Shown piece by piece: positions 1 through 6,281 of a stretch of 10,493 nt of DNA. The DNA lies in NCBI GenBank assembly GCA_002298665.1, contig DBKW01000086.1, forward strand, positions 1 through 10,493, written 5' to 3'. The notes beneath the pieces are model-generated. The model did no database searches. It was not told where the DNA came from and saw only the letters and a program-made list of their open reading frames with translations. The stretch is from Verrucomicrobia bacterium UBA740. GTDB taxonomy: Bacteria; Verrucomicrobiota; Kiritimatiellia; RFP12; UBA1067. Within the stretch, counting starts at the first letter, position 1. Every line of letters begins with the position of its first letter. The translations under genes and the position numbers were made by a program.

Positions 1-5
1 CGTTG

Positions 6-30
6 CGCCGGAACGGCCTTCCGGGCGTTT
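6..30. other. GC-rich stem-loop at window start, possible end of an upstream unit
   Basis: CCGGAA (8-13) pairs perfectly with TTCCGG (19-24) across a 5-nt loop, and the stem extends by CG/CG if G25 is bulged; TTT follows at 28-30. It could be a weak terminator of a gene lying before the window. The T-run is too short to be convincing, and no convincing coding region is seen in 1-90 on either strand. Confidence 0.2.
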
Positions 31-71
31 CACGACTGCGTGCGCTTTTCGGGGGGAGGGCAAAAGACCAC

Positions 72-101
72 TGGCGCGTGTGGGGGGAATTATGCTATAA
101 T
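72..101 (+). promoter_or_regulatory. Sigma-70-type extended -10 promoter for the antiporter gene
   Basis: TATAAT at 96-101 is a perfect -10 box and is preceded by TG at 93-94, giving the extended form TGCTATAAT. The -35 region is poor: TGGCGC at 72-77 with an 18-bp spacer is the best candidate. Transcription would start near 108, leaving a leader of about 43 nt before the ATG at 151. It is the only AT-rich patch in the upstream region, which supports the call. Confidence 0.7.
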
Positions 102-150
102 ATAGGCGTTTGCGGCGGATTTCCCGTCGCCGTGCGGTTCAATCCTACGA

Positions 151-1953
151 ATGAAAATACAGATGAAAATGCGTGTGATGCTTCTTGGGTCCCTTTTCGG
201 GGCTTTGTTCGCCTGTGTGCCGTCCGTTTCGGCGCAAGAAACCCCGCCTGCGGCGGTTATACAGGTTCGCGTAGACGATGCGGTCAAGAAATACGATCTG
301 ACGGACTACGATTCGGCGAAGGCGTATGTGGACGCGTATGCGGAGAACGTGCAGAACGACAAGGCGTTCCGGGCGCACGAGAAGCAGGCGCTCGAGACGG
401 TACGGACGAAGAACGCGTTTTTCGGTTCGTGGTGGGCGGTGTTTCCTCCGCTTCTGGCGATCTTCCTTGCGCTGGCGACGAAGGAGGTGTATTCGTCCCT
501 TTTCATCGGCATTGTCTCGGGCGGTCTTTTGTATGCGGACTTTTCGTTCGAGAAGACGCTGGTGCACGTCGTGCAGCAGGGGTTTATCGCGTCCGTCGCC
601 GACCCCTACAACATCGGCATCATCTTCTTCCTGGTTCTGCTGGGGGCGCTTGTGGCGATGATGAACCGCACGGGCGGATCGGCGGCGTTCGGGCGCTGGG
701 CGGCGACGCACATCAAGTCGCGCGTCGGGGCGCAGGTGGCCACGATCATCCTGGGCATTCTGATTTTCGTGGACGACTACTTCAACTGCCTGACGGTCGG
801 CAGCGTGATGCGTCCGGTGACGGACGCCAAGCGGGTGTCGCGCGAAAAGCTCGCCTACTTGATCGACTCGACGGCGGCGCCGGTGTGCATCATCGCGCCG
901 ATTTCGAGCTGGGCGGCGGCGGTGGCCGGGTTCGCGAAGGGGGCGGGCGCGGAATCGGGCTTCTCGCTTTTCATCGCGGCGATTCCCTACAACTACTATG
1001 CGCTTCTGTCGATCGCGGCGATGTTCTTCTTCGCGCTGGCGAAGTTCGATTTCGGCCCCATGAAGCGGTATGAGGAGAAGGCGCGCGAGAACGGCGTTTC
1101 GGACGCGACGGAAGGGTTCAACGAGGCGGCGGAACTTCTCGGGAAGAACGACCGGGGACGGGTCTGGGATTTGCTGGTTCCGGTCTTCTTCCTCATCGTC
1201 GCCTGCACGGTGGGGATGGTCTATTCGGGCGGCTACTTCGGCGGCGCGAACGCGGGCGACTTCATCAAGGCGTTTTCCGATTCCGACGCGTCGGTCGGGC
1301 TGGCGCTGGGTTCGCTCGTCGCGCTCGTGTTCGCGGTGGCCTTTTTCGTCGCGCGGCGCGTCATCAGCTTCAAGGCGTGCATGGAGGCGTTCCCGGAAGG
1401 CTTCAAGGCGATGGTGCCGGCCATCATGATCCTGTGCTGCGCCTGGACGCTGAAGGGCATGACGGACTCGCTGGGCGCGAAAATCTTCATTTCCGATCTG
1501 ATCAACGGTCCGGCGTCCTCGCTGAAGGACTTTTTGCCGGCGATCATCTTCGTGATCGCCTGCGTGCTGGGCTTTTCGACGGGGACGAGCTGGGGGACGT
1601 TCGGCATCCTGATCCCGATCGTGCTGGCGGCGATTCCGGGGTCCACCCTGACGATCATTGCCGTTTCGGCCTGCATGGCGGGGGCGGTCTGCGGCGACCA
1701 CTGCTCGCCGATTTCGGATACGACGATCATGTCGTCCGCCGGGGCGCGCTGCAAGCACATCAACCACGTCAACACGCAGCTGCCCTACGCGCTCGTGGTC
1801 GCCGGGGTGTCGTTCGTCGCCTACATCGTCGCGCCGTTCGTGGGGAACATGTGGCTCGCGCTGGGTCTTGCGCTCGTCCTGCTTTTGGTCACGCTCGGGC
1901 TGATGAAGTTCGTGCTGGCGCGCCGGAATCCGGATCAAAGTCCGCTTCGCTGA
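151..1953 (+). CDS. NhaC-family Na+/H+ antiporter with N-terminal signal peptide
   Basis: This 600-residue inner-membrane protein belongs to the NhaC ion:proton antiporter family, which exchanges Na+ (or organic ions such as malate/lactate in some members) for H+. Family hallmarks are the DDYFNCLTVGS segment near 208-218, STAAPVCIIAPISSW at 240-254, SWGTFGILIPI at 480-490 and GDHCSPISDTTIMSS at 515-529. Residues 1-28 look like a cleavable signal peptide (VSA|QE), followed by a charged, probably periplasmic stretch of about 60 residues before the first transporter helix near 95. This makes it longer than typical NhaC proteins. In-frame ATGs at 163, 169 and 178 are alternatives; no Shine-Dalgarno is visible before 151. 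The next gene follows without a gap. Family call is firm; the ion pair is not determined. Confidence 0.92.
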   Translation: MKIQMKMRVMLLGSLFGALFACVPSVSAQETPPAAVIQVRVDDAVKKYDLTDYDSAKAYVDAYAENVQNDKAFRAHEKQALETVRTKNAFFGSWWAVFPPLLAIFLALATKEVYSSLFIGIVSGGLLYADFSFEKTLVHVVQQGFIASVADPYNIGIIFFLVLLGALVAMMNRTGGSAAFGRWAATHIKSRVGAQVATIILGILIFVDDYFNCLTVGSVMRPVTDAKRVSREKLAYLIDSTAAPVCIIAPISSWAAAVAGFAKGAGAESGFSLFIAAIPYNYYALLSIAAMFFFALAKFDFGPMKRYEEKARENGVSDATEGFNEAAELLGKNDRGRVWDLLVPVFFLIVACTVGMVYSGGYFGGANAGDFIKAFSDSDASVGLALGSLVALVFAVAFFVARRVISFKACMEAFPEGFKAMVPAIMILCCAWTLKGMTDSLGAKIFISDLINGPASSLKDFLPAIIFVIACVLGFSTGTSWGTFGILIPIVLAAIPGSTLTIIAVSACMAGAVCGDHCSPISDTTIMSSAGARCKHINHVNTQLPYALVVAGVSFVAYIVAPFVGNMWLALGLALVLLLVTLGLMKFVLARRNPDQSPLR

Positions 1954-2862
1954 TTGCGCGCGATGGGTCCGCTACTGCTTCTTCTCACCACCTTCATCTG
2001 GGGGACGGCGTTTCTGGCGCAGAAATACGGCGCGTCGGAGCTGGGGCCGTTCAGCATGACGGTCTTCCGCAATCTTCTGGGCGGCGGGTTTCTGCTCGCT
2101 TGCATCGGGGCGCGGCGCATCTGGGGGGCGCGGCCGGCCACGGAGGGACGCGGAGGGGTGAAATACGCCATCGGGGCGGGGTTCTGCTGCGGGGTGCCGC
2201 TTTTCGCGGCCATGGCGACGCAACAGATCGGCATCAGCTGGACGACGCCCGGGATCAGCGCGTTTCTGACGACGAACTACGTGCTTTTCGTGCCGCTTCT
2301 GGCGGCGATCGCGACGCGGCGCCTGCCGTCCCTGCGCGTCTGGATTTGCGCCGGCGCGGCGTTGGGCGGCACGTATCTCATCTGCCTTGCGGGCGGGGCT
2401 TCCGGGCGGAGCCTGGATACGCTCGGGAAGGGCGAGGTGTGGACACTTCTTTGCGCCTTCTTCTTCGCGGTGCAGATGATGGTCGTGGACTACTTCTCCA
2501 AAAAGAGCGATTTGCTGGTCATGAGCGCCGTGCAGCTTTTGACGTGTTCGGTTTTGGGGGCGCCGTTTCTGCTTTTGCCGGGCGAGCGGGCGCTTTTGGC
2601 GGCGGGCGGCCTGCTCAAGGCCTGGCTGCCGCTCGTTTATTGCGGCGTGTTTTCCAGCGGCATCGCGTATACGTTGCAGAACTTCGGCCAGGCGCGGACG
2701 CCACCCGCGCTGGCGGCGGTCATGCTGTCGCTGGAGTCCGTCTTTGGTGCGCTTTCGGGCTATGTCGTCCTGCACGACCGGCTGACGGCGGGGCAATTCG
2801 CCGGGTGTGCGCTTGTTTTCGCCGCGGCTTTGCTGGTGCAATTGCGCGTGAAACGCGACTAG
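1954..2862 (+). CDS. EamA/DMT-superfamily transporter
   Basis: A very hydrophobic protein of about 300 residues made of two EamA repeats, as in 10-TM drug/metabolite transporters. The first repeat opens with FIWGTAFLAQKYG and SMTVFRNLLGGG; the second ends with the typical motif MLSLESVFGALSGYVVLHD. Such proteins move metabolites such as amino acids or nucleobases across the inner membrane, and the substrate cannot be read here. The start is uncertain: TTG at 1954 abuts the TGA of the antiporter, while ATG at 1963 would remove three residues. Neither has a clear ribosome site, so translation probably depends on coupling to the antiporter gene. An intrinsic terminator follows 40 nt after the stop. 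Confidence 0.88.
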   Translation: MRAMGPLLLLLTTFIWGTAFLAQKYGASELGPFSMTVFRNLLGGGFLLACIGARRIWGARPATEGRGGVKYAIGAGFCCGVPLFAAMATQQIGISWTTPGISAFLTTNYVLFVPLLAAIATRRLPSLRVWICAGAALGGTYLICLAGGASGRSLDTLGKGEVWTLLCAFFFAVQMMVVDYFSKKSDLLVMSAVQLLTCSVLGAPFLLLPGERALLAAGGLLKAWLPLVYCGVFSSGIAYTLQNFGQARTPPALAAVMLSLESVFGALSGYVVLHDRLTAGQFAGCALVFAAALLVQLRVKRD

Positions 2863-2878
2863 TTGGCCGATTCGCACC

Positions 2879-2900
2879 TTTCACAAAATGTAAAACGCGC
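2879..2900 (+). promoter_or_regulatory. Distal copy of a 22-bp repeated palindromic element, candidate activator site
   Basis: TTTCACA-N3-TGTAAAA (2879-2895) is an imperfect palindrome with 6 of 7 arm positions complementary, followed by CGCGC. It matches the element at 2933-2954 at 19 of 22 positions. Its centre (2887) is about 183 bp before the predicted start of the sigma-54 promoter, a usual position for enhancer-binding protein sites. The cognate regulator is not in the window. A repressor operator is an alternative reading. Confidence 0.45.
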
Positions 2901-2901
2901 T

Positions 2902-2935
2902 AAAGAGCGGAATTCATCAAGATTCCGCTCTTTTT
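2902..2935 (+). terminator. Rho-independent terminator after the EamA gene
   Basis: A perfect 12-bp stem (AAAGAGCGGAAT at 2902-2913 with ATTCCGCTCTTT at 2922-2933) encloses an 8-nt loop, and the T-run reaches 2935. It ends transcription of the antiporter-EamA unit. Because the stem is A-rich on its 5' side and T-rich on its 3' side it may work in both directions. It lies between the two copies of the 22-bp repeated element. Confidence 0.88.
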
Positions 2936-2954
2936 CACAACTTGTAAAAGGCGC
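2933..2954 (+). promoter_or_regulatory. Proximal copy of the 22-bp repeated palindromic element, candidate activator site
   Basis: TTTCACA-N3-TGTAAAA at 2933-2949 followed by GGCGC repeats the element at 2879-2900 with three mismatches, two of which fall in the palindrome spacer. Centre-to-centre distance is 54 bp, close to five helical turns, which would put both sites on roughly the same DNA face. The centre (2941) is about 129 bp before the predicted sigma-54 start. Its first three bases overlap the end of the terminator stem. Confidence 0.45.
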
Positions 2955-3042
2955 GGAAATCGACAGAAACCAGTTGAAAAAGAGTCCTTTATTTCGTGTC
3001 TTCGGGAGAAATATTAGGGTTTTGTTAGCACGGGGACGGTTC

Positions 3043-3059
3043 TTGGCACGGTTTTTGCT
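3043..3059 (+). promoter_or_regulatory. Sigma-54 (RpoN) promoter of the porin-TRAP-eut operon
   Basis: TTGGCACG (3043-3050), N4, TTGCT (3055-3059) matches the sigma-54 consensus YTGGCACG-N4-TTGCW at every defined position. The invariant GG (3045-3046) and GC (3057-3058) are separated by exactly 10 bp. Transcription would start near 3070, about 58 nt before the porin ATG. Sigma-54 promoters need an ATP-dependent enhancer-binding activator, so the operon is probably silent without its inducing signal. The upstream stretch 2970-3030 is AT-rich and could bend to allow looping. Confidence 0.88.
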
Positions 3060-3127
3060 TAGAGTGTGTGTTCACATGGTGTGGACATCTAATCAAAGAA
3101 GTGCAAAGAGAAAGGTAGCAAGAGACC

Positions 3128-3964
3128 ATGAAAAGAATCGCAGGATTGACGGCGGCGGTGGTTACGGCGGTAAGCGCCGCGTCCGCCACGTATGCGGAGG
3201 ATGCCACGGCGGCGCAGGGTGCCGAGTCGGAAGCGTCTTCGCCCGTGTCCGTCTCGGTATCCGTCGACGTGCTGAGCGACTACATCTGGCGCGGCACGAT
3301 CTGCAACGACAATCCCGTTTGGCAACCGTCCGTCTCGGCGACATACGACGCGGGCGATTACGGTTGGGTCGCGGCGAGCGTGTGGTCCAGTTTCGACTTG
3401 ACGCACAAACGCGGCACCGCGAACACGAGCCGCCGGACGGCCGGCTTGCAGGAGATCGACTATACGCTCTCGTACGGGGTTGAACTCGCCGGCGTGGGCT
3501 TCGAGGTCGGGCACATCTGGTACACCTACCCGAACAACAACGGCTCGAGCGACCAAGACCTGTACGCGACCGTTTCGTACGCGAACCCGTTCGTGACGCC
3601 GAGCGCCTCCGTCTACTGGAACTATTCCGATTCGGCGGGGACGGATCCGAGCACGCTCTACTACAGCTTCGGGCTGAGCCACGACTTCGCGCTGACGGAT
3701 GCGCTCACGCTGACTCCGTCCGCCTCGCTGGGCTTCGGCGGCAACGCGTGGACGAAAAACGTGACGGACGAGGCCGTCGGCACGGAGCTTACGGACCAGA
3801 CGGTCGGTCTTTCGGCGTCGTACGCGGTGACGGACTGGCTGTCGCTGGGCGCGCAAGTCAACTATACGTGGGTTCCCAGCCACACGTTGCGCAAGCTCGA
3901 CTACATGGGCATGGGCAAAGACGAGATTTGCTGGGGCGGCGTGAACGCGACGGTCACTTTCTGA
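3128..3964 (+). CDS. Putative outer-membrane porin, TorF/Gcw_chp-like
   Basis: A 278-residue secreted protein with a clear signal peptide (residues 1-23, cleavage TYA|ED) and a mature part rich in alternating, Tyr/Trp-rich beta strands, ending in the outer-membrane signature ...NATVTF with a terminal Phe. The segment VDVLSDYIWRGT (47-57) followed by PVWQPSVSATYD resembles the start of the TorF/Gcw_chp family of putative porins (known form: SDYRFRG...). As first gene after the sigma-54 promoter and just before a TRAP operon, it plausibly provides diffusion of the same substrate through the outer membrane; this is inference. A purine-rich AAAGG at 3111-3115 lies 12 nt before the ATG, a rather long spacing. 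The family call rests on motif resemblance only; beta-barrel nature is more secure than family. Confidence 0.75.
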   Translation: MKRIAGLTAAVVTAVSAASATYAEDATAAQGAESEASSPVSVSVSVDVLSDYIWRGTICNDNPVWQPSVSATYDAGDYGWVAASVWSSFDLTHKRGTANTSRRTAGLQEIDYTLSYGVELAGVGFEVGHIWYTYPNNNGSSDQDLYATVSYANPFVTPSASVYWNYSDSAGTDPSTLYYSFGLSHDFALTDALTLTPSASLGFGGNAWTKNVTDEAVGTELTDQTVGLSASYAVTDWLSLGAQVNYTWVPSHTLRKLDYMGMGKDEICWGGVNATVTF

Positions 3965-3971
3965 GAAACGT

Positions 3972-4000
3972 CTGAAGTTCAAACCGCTGAAGTTCAAACC
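3972..4000 (+). repeat. 15-bp tandem repeat that can fold as a hairpin before dctP
   Basis: CTGAAGTTCAAACC occurs twice with a period of 15 (3972-3985 and 3987-4000). Because TGAAGTTCA is nearly self-complementary, the two copies (3973-3981 and 3988-3996) can pair with one central G-G mismatch over a 6-nt loop. The structure ends just before the dctP ribosome site AAGGAGG (4001-4007). There is no T-run, so it is not an intrinsic terminator; it might separate porin and dctP expression levels by RNA processing or stability. Confidence 0.7.
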
Positions 4001-4014
4001 AAGGAGGAACGAAC

Positions 4015-5121
4015 ATGAAGAACATGACGACACGCGAATTCCTGAAAGGCGCCTGCATGGGCGCCGTCGGGATGGCGGCGGGTTCGGCTCTCACGGGTTG
4101 CGACCCGAAAGACTCCAAGAGGAGTCCGCTCGACAAGGGCGTGACGATTCCGCAGACGATGAAGATGATCAAATGGCGCTTCCAGACCTATGCGGGCACG
4201 GCGCTGGCGCAGCACGTCTGCAAACCGGCCATCGACGCGTTCAACAAGGTCGCCGGCAACCGGATGCACATCGATCTCTACTACGCCGACCAGCTCGTGC
4301 CGACGTCTGAACTCTTCAGTGCGCTCCAGGCCGGCACGATCGACGGCGTGCAGTCGGACGACGACTCCATGTCGTCCGCGGCGGACGTGCGCGTGTTCGG
4401 CGGCTACTTCCCGTTCGCGACGCGCTATTCGCTGGACGTGCCGGTTCTCTTCGCGCAGTACGGGCTCGACAAGATCTGGGCGGAATCGTACAAGGAGGCG
4501 TCCGGCGGCAAGGTGACGTGGCTGTCGGCCGGCTCGTGGGATCCGTGCCACTTCGCGACGAAGAAGCCGATCGAGCACCTGGCGGACCTGAAAGGCTTGC
4601 GCGTCTTCACCTTCCCGACGGCGGGGCGGTTCCTGCAGCAGTTCGGCGTGGTGCCGGTGACGCTGCCGTACGAGGACGCCGAAATGGCGCTCCGCACGGG
4701 CACGCTGGACGGCGTCGCGTGGTCGGGCATCACCGAGGACTACACGGTCGGCTGGGCGGACGCCTGCAAGTACTTCCTGACCAACTCGCTTTCGGGCGCG
4801 TGGATCGGTTCGTACTTCGCGAACACCGAAAGCTGGGCCCAAGTTCCGGACGACCTCAAGACGCTCTTCAAGCTCTCGATGGACTCGTCGCACTACTACC
4901 GCCAGTACTGGTACTGGGGCGGCGAAGCCGACCTGCGCGTGAACGGCGGCAAGCTGAAACTCTGCTCCATTCCTGAAGCGGAGTGGGCGGAGGTCGAAAA
5001 GAAGGCCGTGCCGTTCTGGGAGGAGATCGCCAAGGCTTCGCCCCGCGCGAAAGCGGTGGTGGACATCTTCCGCAAATACAACGCAGTCATGGCCAAAGCC
5101 GGCAAACCCTACAGGTACTGA
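4015..5121 (+). CDS. dctP: TRAP transporter substrate-binding lipoprotein (DctP family)
   Basis: A 368-residue periplasmic solute-binding protein of a tripartite ATP-independent transporter. The N-terminus has a hydrophobic signal ending in a lipobox, LTGC, with Cys29 as the predicted lipidated residue. It begins TTREFLKG, a Tat-like motif with only one of the two arginines. Family features include the strand LYYADQLVPTSELFSALQAGTIDG (central part near 88-111), LADLKGLRV (189-197) with the Arg196 position that in most DctP proteins binds a ligand carboxylate, and YEDAEMALRTGTLDGV (219-234). Trp/Tyr-rich YYRQYWYWGG (294-303) and the overall layout recall the TRAP binding proteins annotated as mannitol/chloroaromatic type, but substrate is not implied by that name. 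AAGGAGG at 4001-4007 gives a strong start. It heads a tight gene chain with eutBC, suggesting an ethanolamine-related ligand. Confidence 0.9.
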   Translation: MKNMTTREFLKGACMGAVGMAAGSALTGCDPKDSKRSPLDKGVTIPQTMKMIKWRFQTYAGTALAQHVCKPAIDAFNKVAGNRMHIDLYYADQLVPTSELFSALQAGTIDGVQSDDDSMSSAADVRVFGGYFPFATRYSLDVPVLFAQYGLDKIWAESYKEASGGKVTWLSAGSWDPCHFATKKPIEHLADLKGLRVFTFPTAGRFLQQFGVVPVTLPYEDAEMALRTGTLDGVAWSGITEDYTVGWADACKYFLTNSLSGAWIGSYFANTESWAQVPDDLKTLFKLSMDSSHYYRQYWYWGGEADLRVNGGKLKLCSIPEAEWAEVEKKAVPFWEEIAKASPRAKAVVDIFRKYNAVMAKAGKPYRY

Positions 5122-5123
5122 TT

Positions 5124-6281
5124 ATGCACGCGCTGGTCAAATACGTGCGCGGTGTCGAGGCCCTCGTGAGAGGGCTCGGCATCGCCGCGATGTATCTCCT
5201 CTTGGTGATACTCGCCGTGTTGATGTTCCCCGTTTTCGCGCGCGGCACGGGCATCAACACGATCTGGGCGCTCGAGATGGCGCAGTTCGCCGTGGGCGCC
5301 TACTATCTGCTGGGGGCGGGCTGGACCCTGCAACGCGGCGCGCACGTGCGCATGGACTTTCTCTACGCGAACTGGAAGCCGCGCACGAAGGCGATCGTGG
5401 ACGCGGTGACATCCTTCTTCGTCCTCTTCTACCTCGTCGTCATGCTCTTGGGCGGCTGGGACAGCTGCGCCTACGCGGTTATCGCCAAGCAGATCAACCA
5501 CACCGTCTGGGCGCCCTACATGGCGCCGATCAAGATCGCGATGGTGATCGGAATCTTTTTCATGTTTCTGCAGATGACGGCCGAGCTCGTCAAATCGATT
5601 CTCGCCGCGTTCAAGAAGGAAGTCGTATTGCCGAATCCCGACACGGAAGACGAGCGCCTCTACGGCGGACGCCTTGCGCGCGCCCGGTACTGGAAGACGA
5701 TGGCGTGCTGCGCGGTGGCCGGCACGGCCGGTGCGCTGTTGCTGATCTTGGGCGTGCCGCGCGTGACGCCGGAAGGCGGCTTCGGGCTCCTGCTCGTCTT
5801 CGCCGGCGCGTTTCTCGCGGTCGGCGCGCCGATCGTGTCGATTCCGCCGACTATCCGCCGCTTCCACGATCTGGACATGTCGGGCTGGTGGGCGTTCACC
5901 TACGGCGTGTTCGCGCTGATTCCGGGCTTGGGCATTCTCGTCATGATCGGCGAGGCGATTCTGCTCGCCCAGGACGGGGCGCCGGGCACGACGGGCTTCG
6001 GACCCGACCCGAAGGGGCGCGACCTCATCCAGGTGTTCGATCCGCGCATTCCGAAGGCGCCGGCGCCGCTGGCGGAAGCGCCCGTTCCGGCCGAGCCGGA
6101 CGAGCCGCATTCCTACTGGCTGCCGTATCTCGTCTTCGCCGGGGTGGGGATTCTCTTCCTCGCCGGGGGGTTCGGGCTTGCCGCGCTGCTGTCCAACCCG
6201 ACATGGTTCATGCTGGGCGCGTTGGTGTTCCTGCTTTCCATGCTCTTTTTGATTAGAGGTGTCGTATGTATGAATCGTTGA
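5124..6281 (+). CDS. dctQ: TRAP small permease subunit DctQ fused to a DUF805 domain
   Basis: This 385-residue membrane protein is about twice the usual DctQ length. Residues 1-170 are DctQ: four predicted helices (about 19-38, 48-66, 91-110, 136-155) and the signature RGAHVRMDFLY at 71-81. Residues about 183-298 match the DUF805 layout: GRLARARYW at the start, RRFHDLDMSGWW at 245-256 and GFGPDPKG at 291-298. A Pro/Ala-rich linker (311-329) leads to two more helices (331-356, 361-378). DctQ couples with DctM in the inner membrane; the role of the DUF805 part is unknown. ATG 5124 lies 2 nt after the dctP stop and fits the DctQ N-terminus. The reading frame is uninterrupted, so the fusion is not a frameshift within the window. 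Confidence 0.88.
   Translation: MHALVKYVRGVEALVRGLGIAAMYLLLVILAVLMFPVFARGTGINTIWALEMAQFAVGAYYLLGAGWTLQRGAHVRMDFLYANWKPRTKAIVDAVTSFFVLFYLVVMLLGGWDSCAYAVIAKQINHTVWAPYMAPIKIAMVIGIFFMFLQMTAELVKSILAAFKKEVVLPNPDTEDERLYGGRLARARYWKTMACCAVAGTAGALLLILGVPRVTPEGGFGLLLVFAGAFLAVGAPIVSIPPTIRRFHDLDMSGWWAFTYGVFALIPGLGILVMIGEAILLAQDGAPGTTGFGPDPKGRDLIQVFDPRIPKAPAPLAEAPVPAEPDEPHSYWLPYLVFAGVGILFLAGGFGLAALLSNPTWFMLGALVFLLSMLFLIRGVVCMNR

Noticed and set aside
28..49. A third copy of the TTTCACA element near the window start
   Set aside because: Only the first half (TTTCAC-ACT) matches; the TGTAAAA arm is absent and the base composition there is GC-rich.
145..1938. A 597-codon open frame on the - strand opposite the antiporter gene
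   Set aside because: The translation is dominated by Arg, His, Asp and Glu, as expected for the antisense shadow of a GC-rich gene, while the + strand product matches NhaC throughout.
1377..2903. A 508-codon + strand frame across the antiporter/EamA junction
   Set aside because: It is out of frame with two recognisable transporters, and its Gly/Arg/Ala-rich sequence has no family features.
3961..4014. Intrinsic terminator between the porin and dctP
   Set aside because: The repeat hairpin has a central mismatch and no T-run; I see no convincing terminator, so the genes are treated as one transcription unit.
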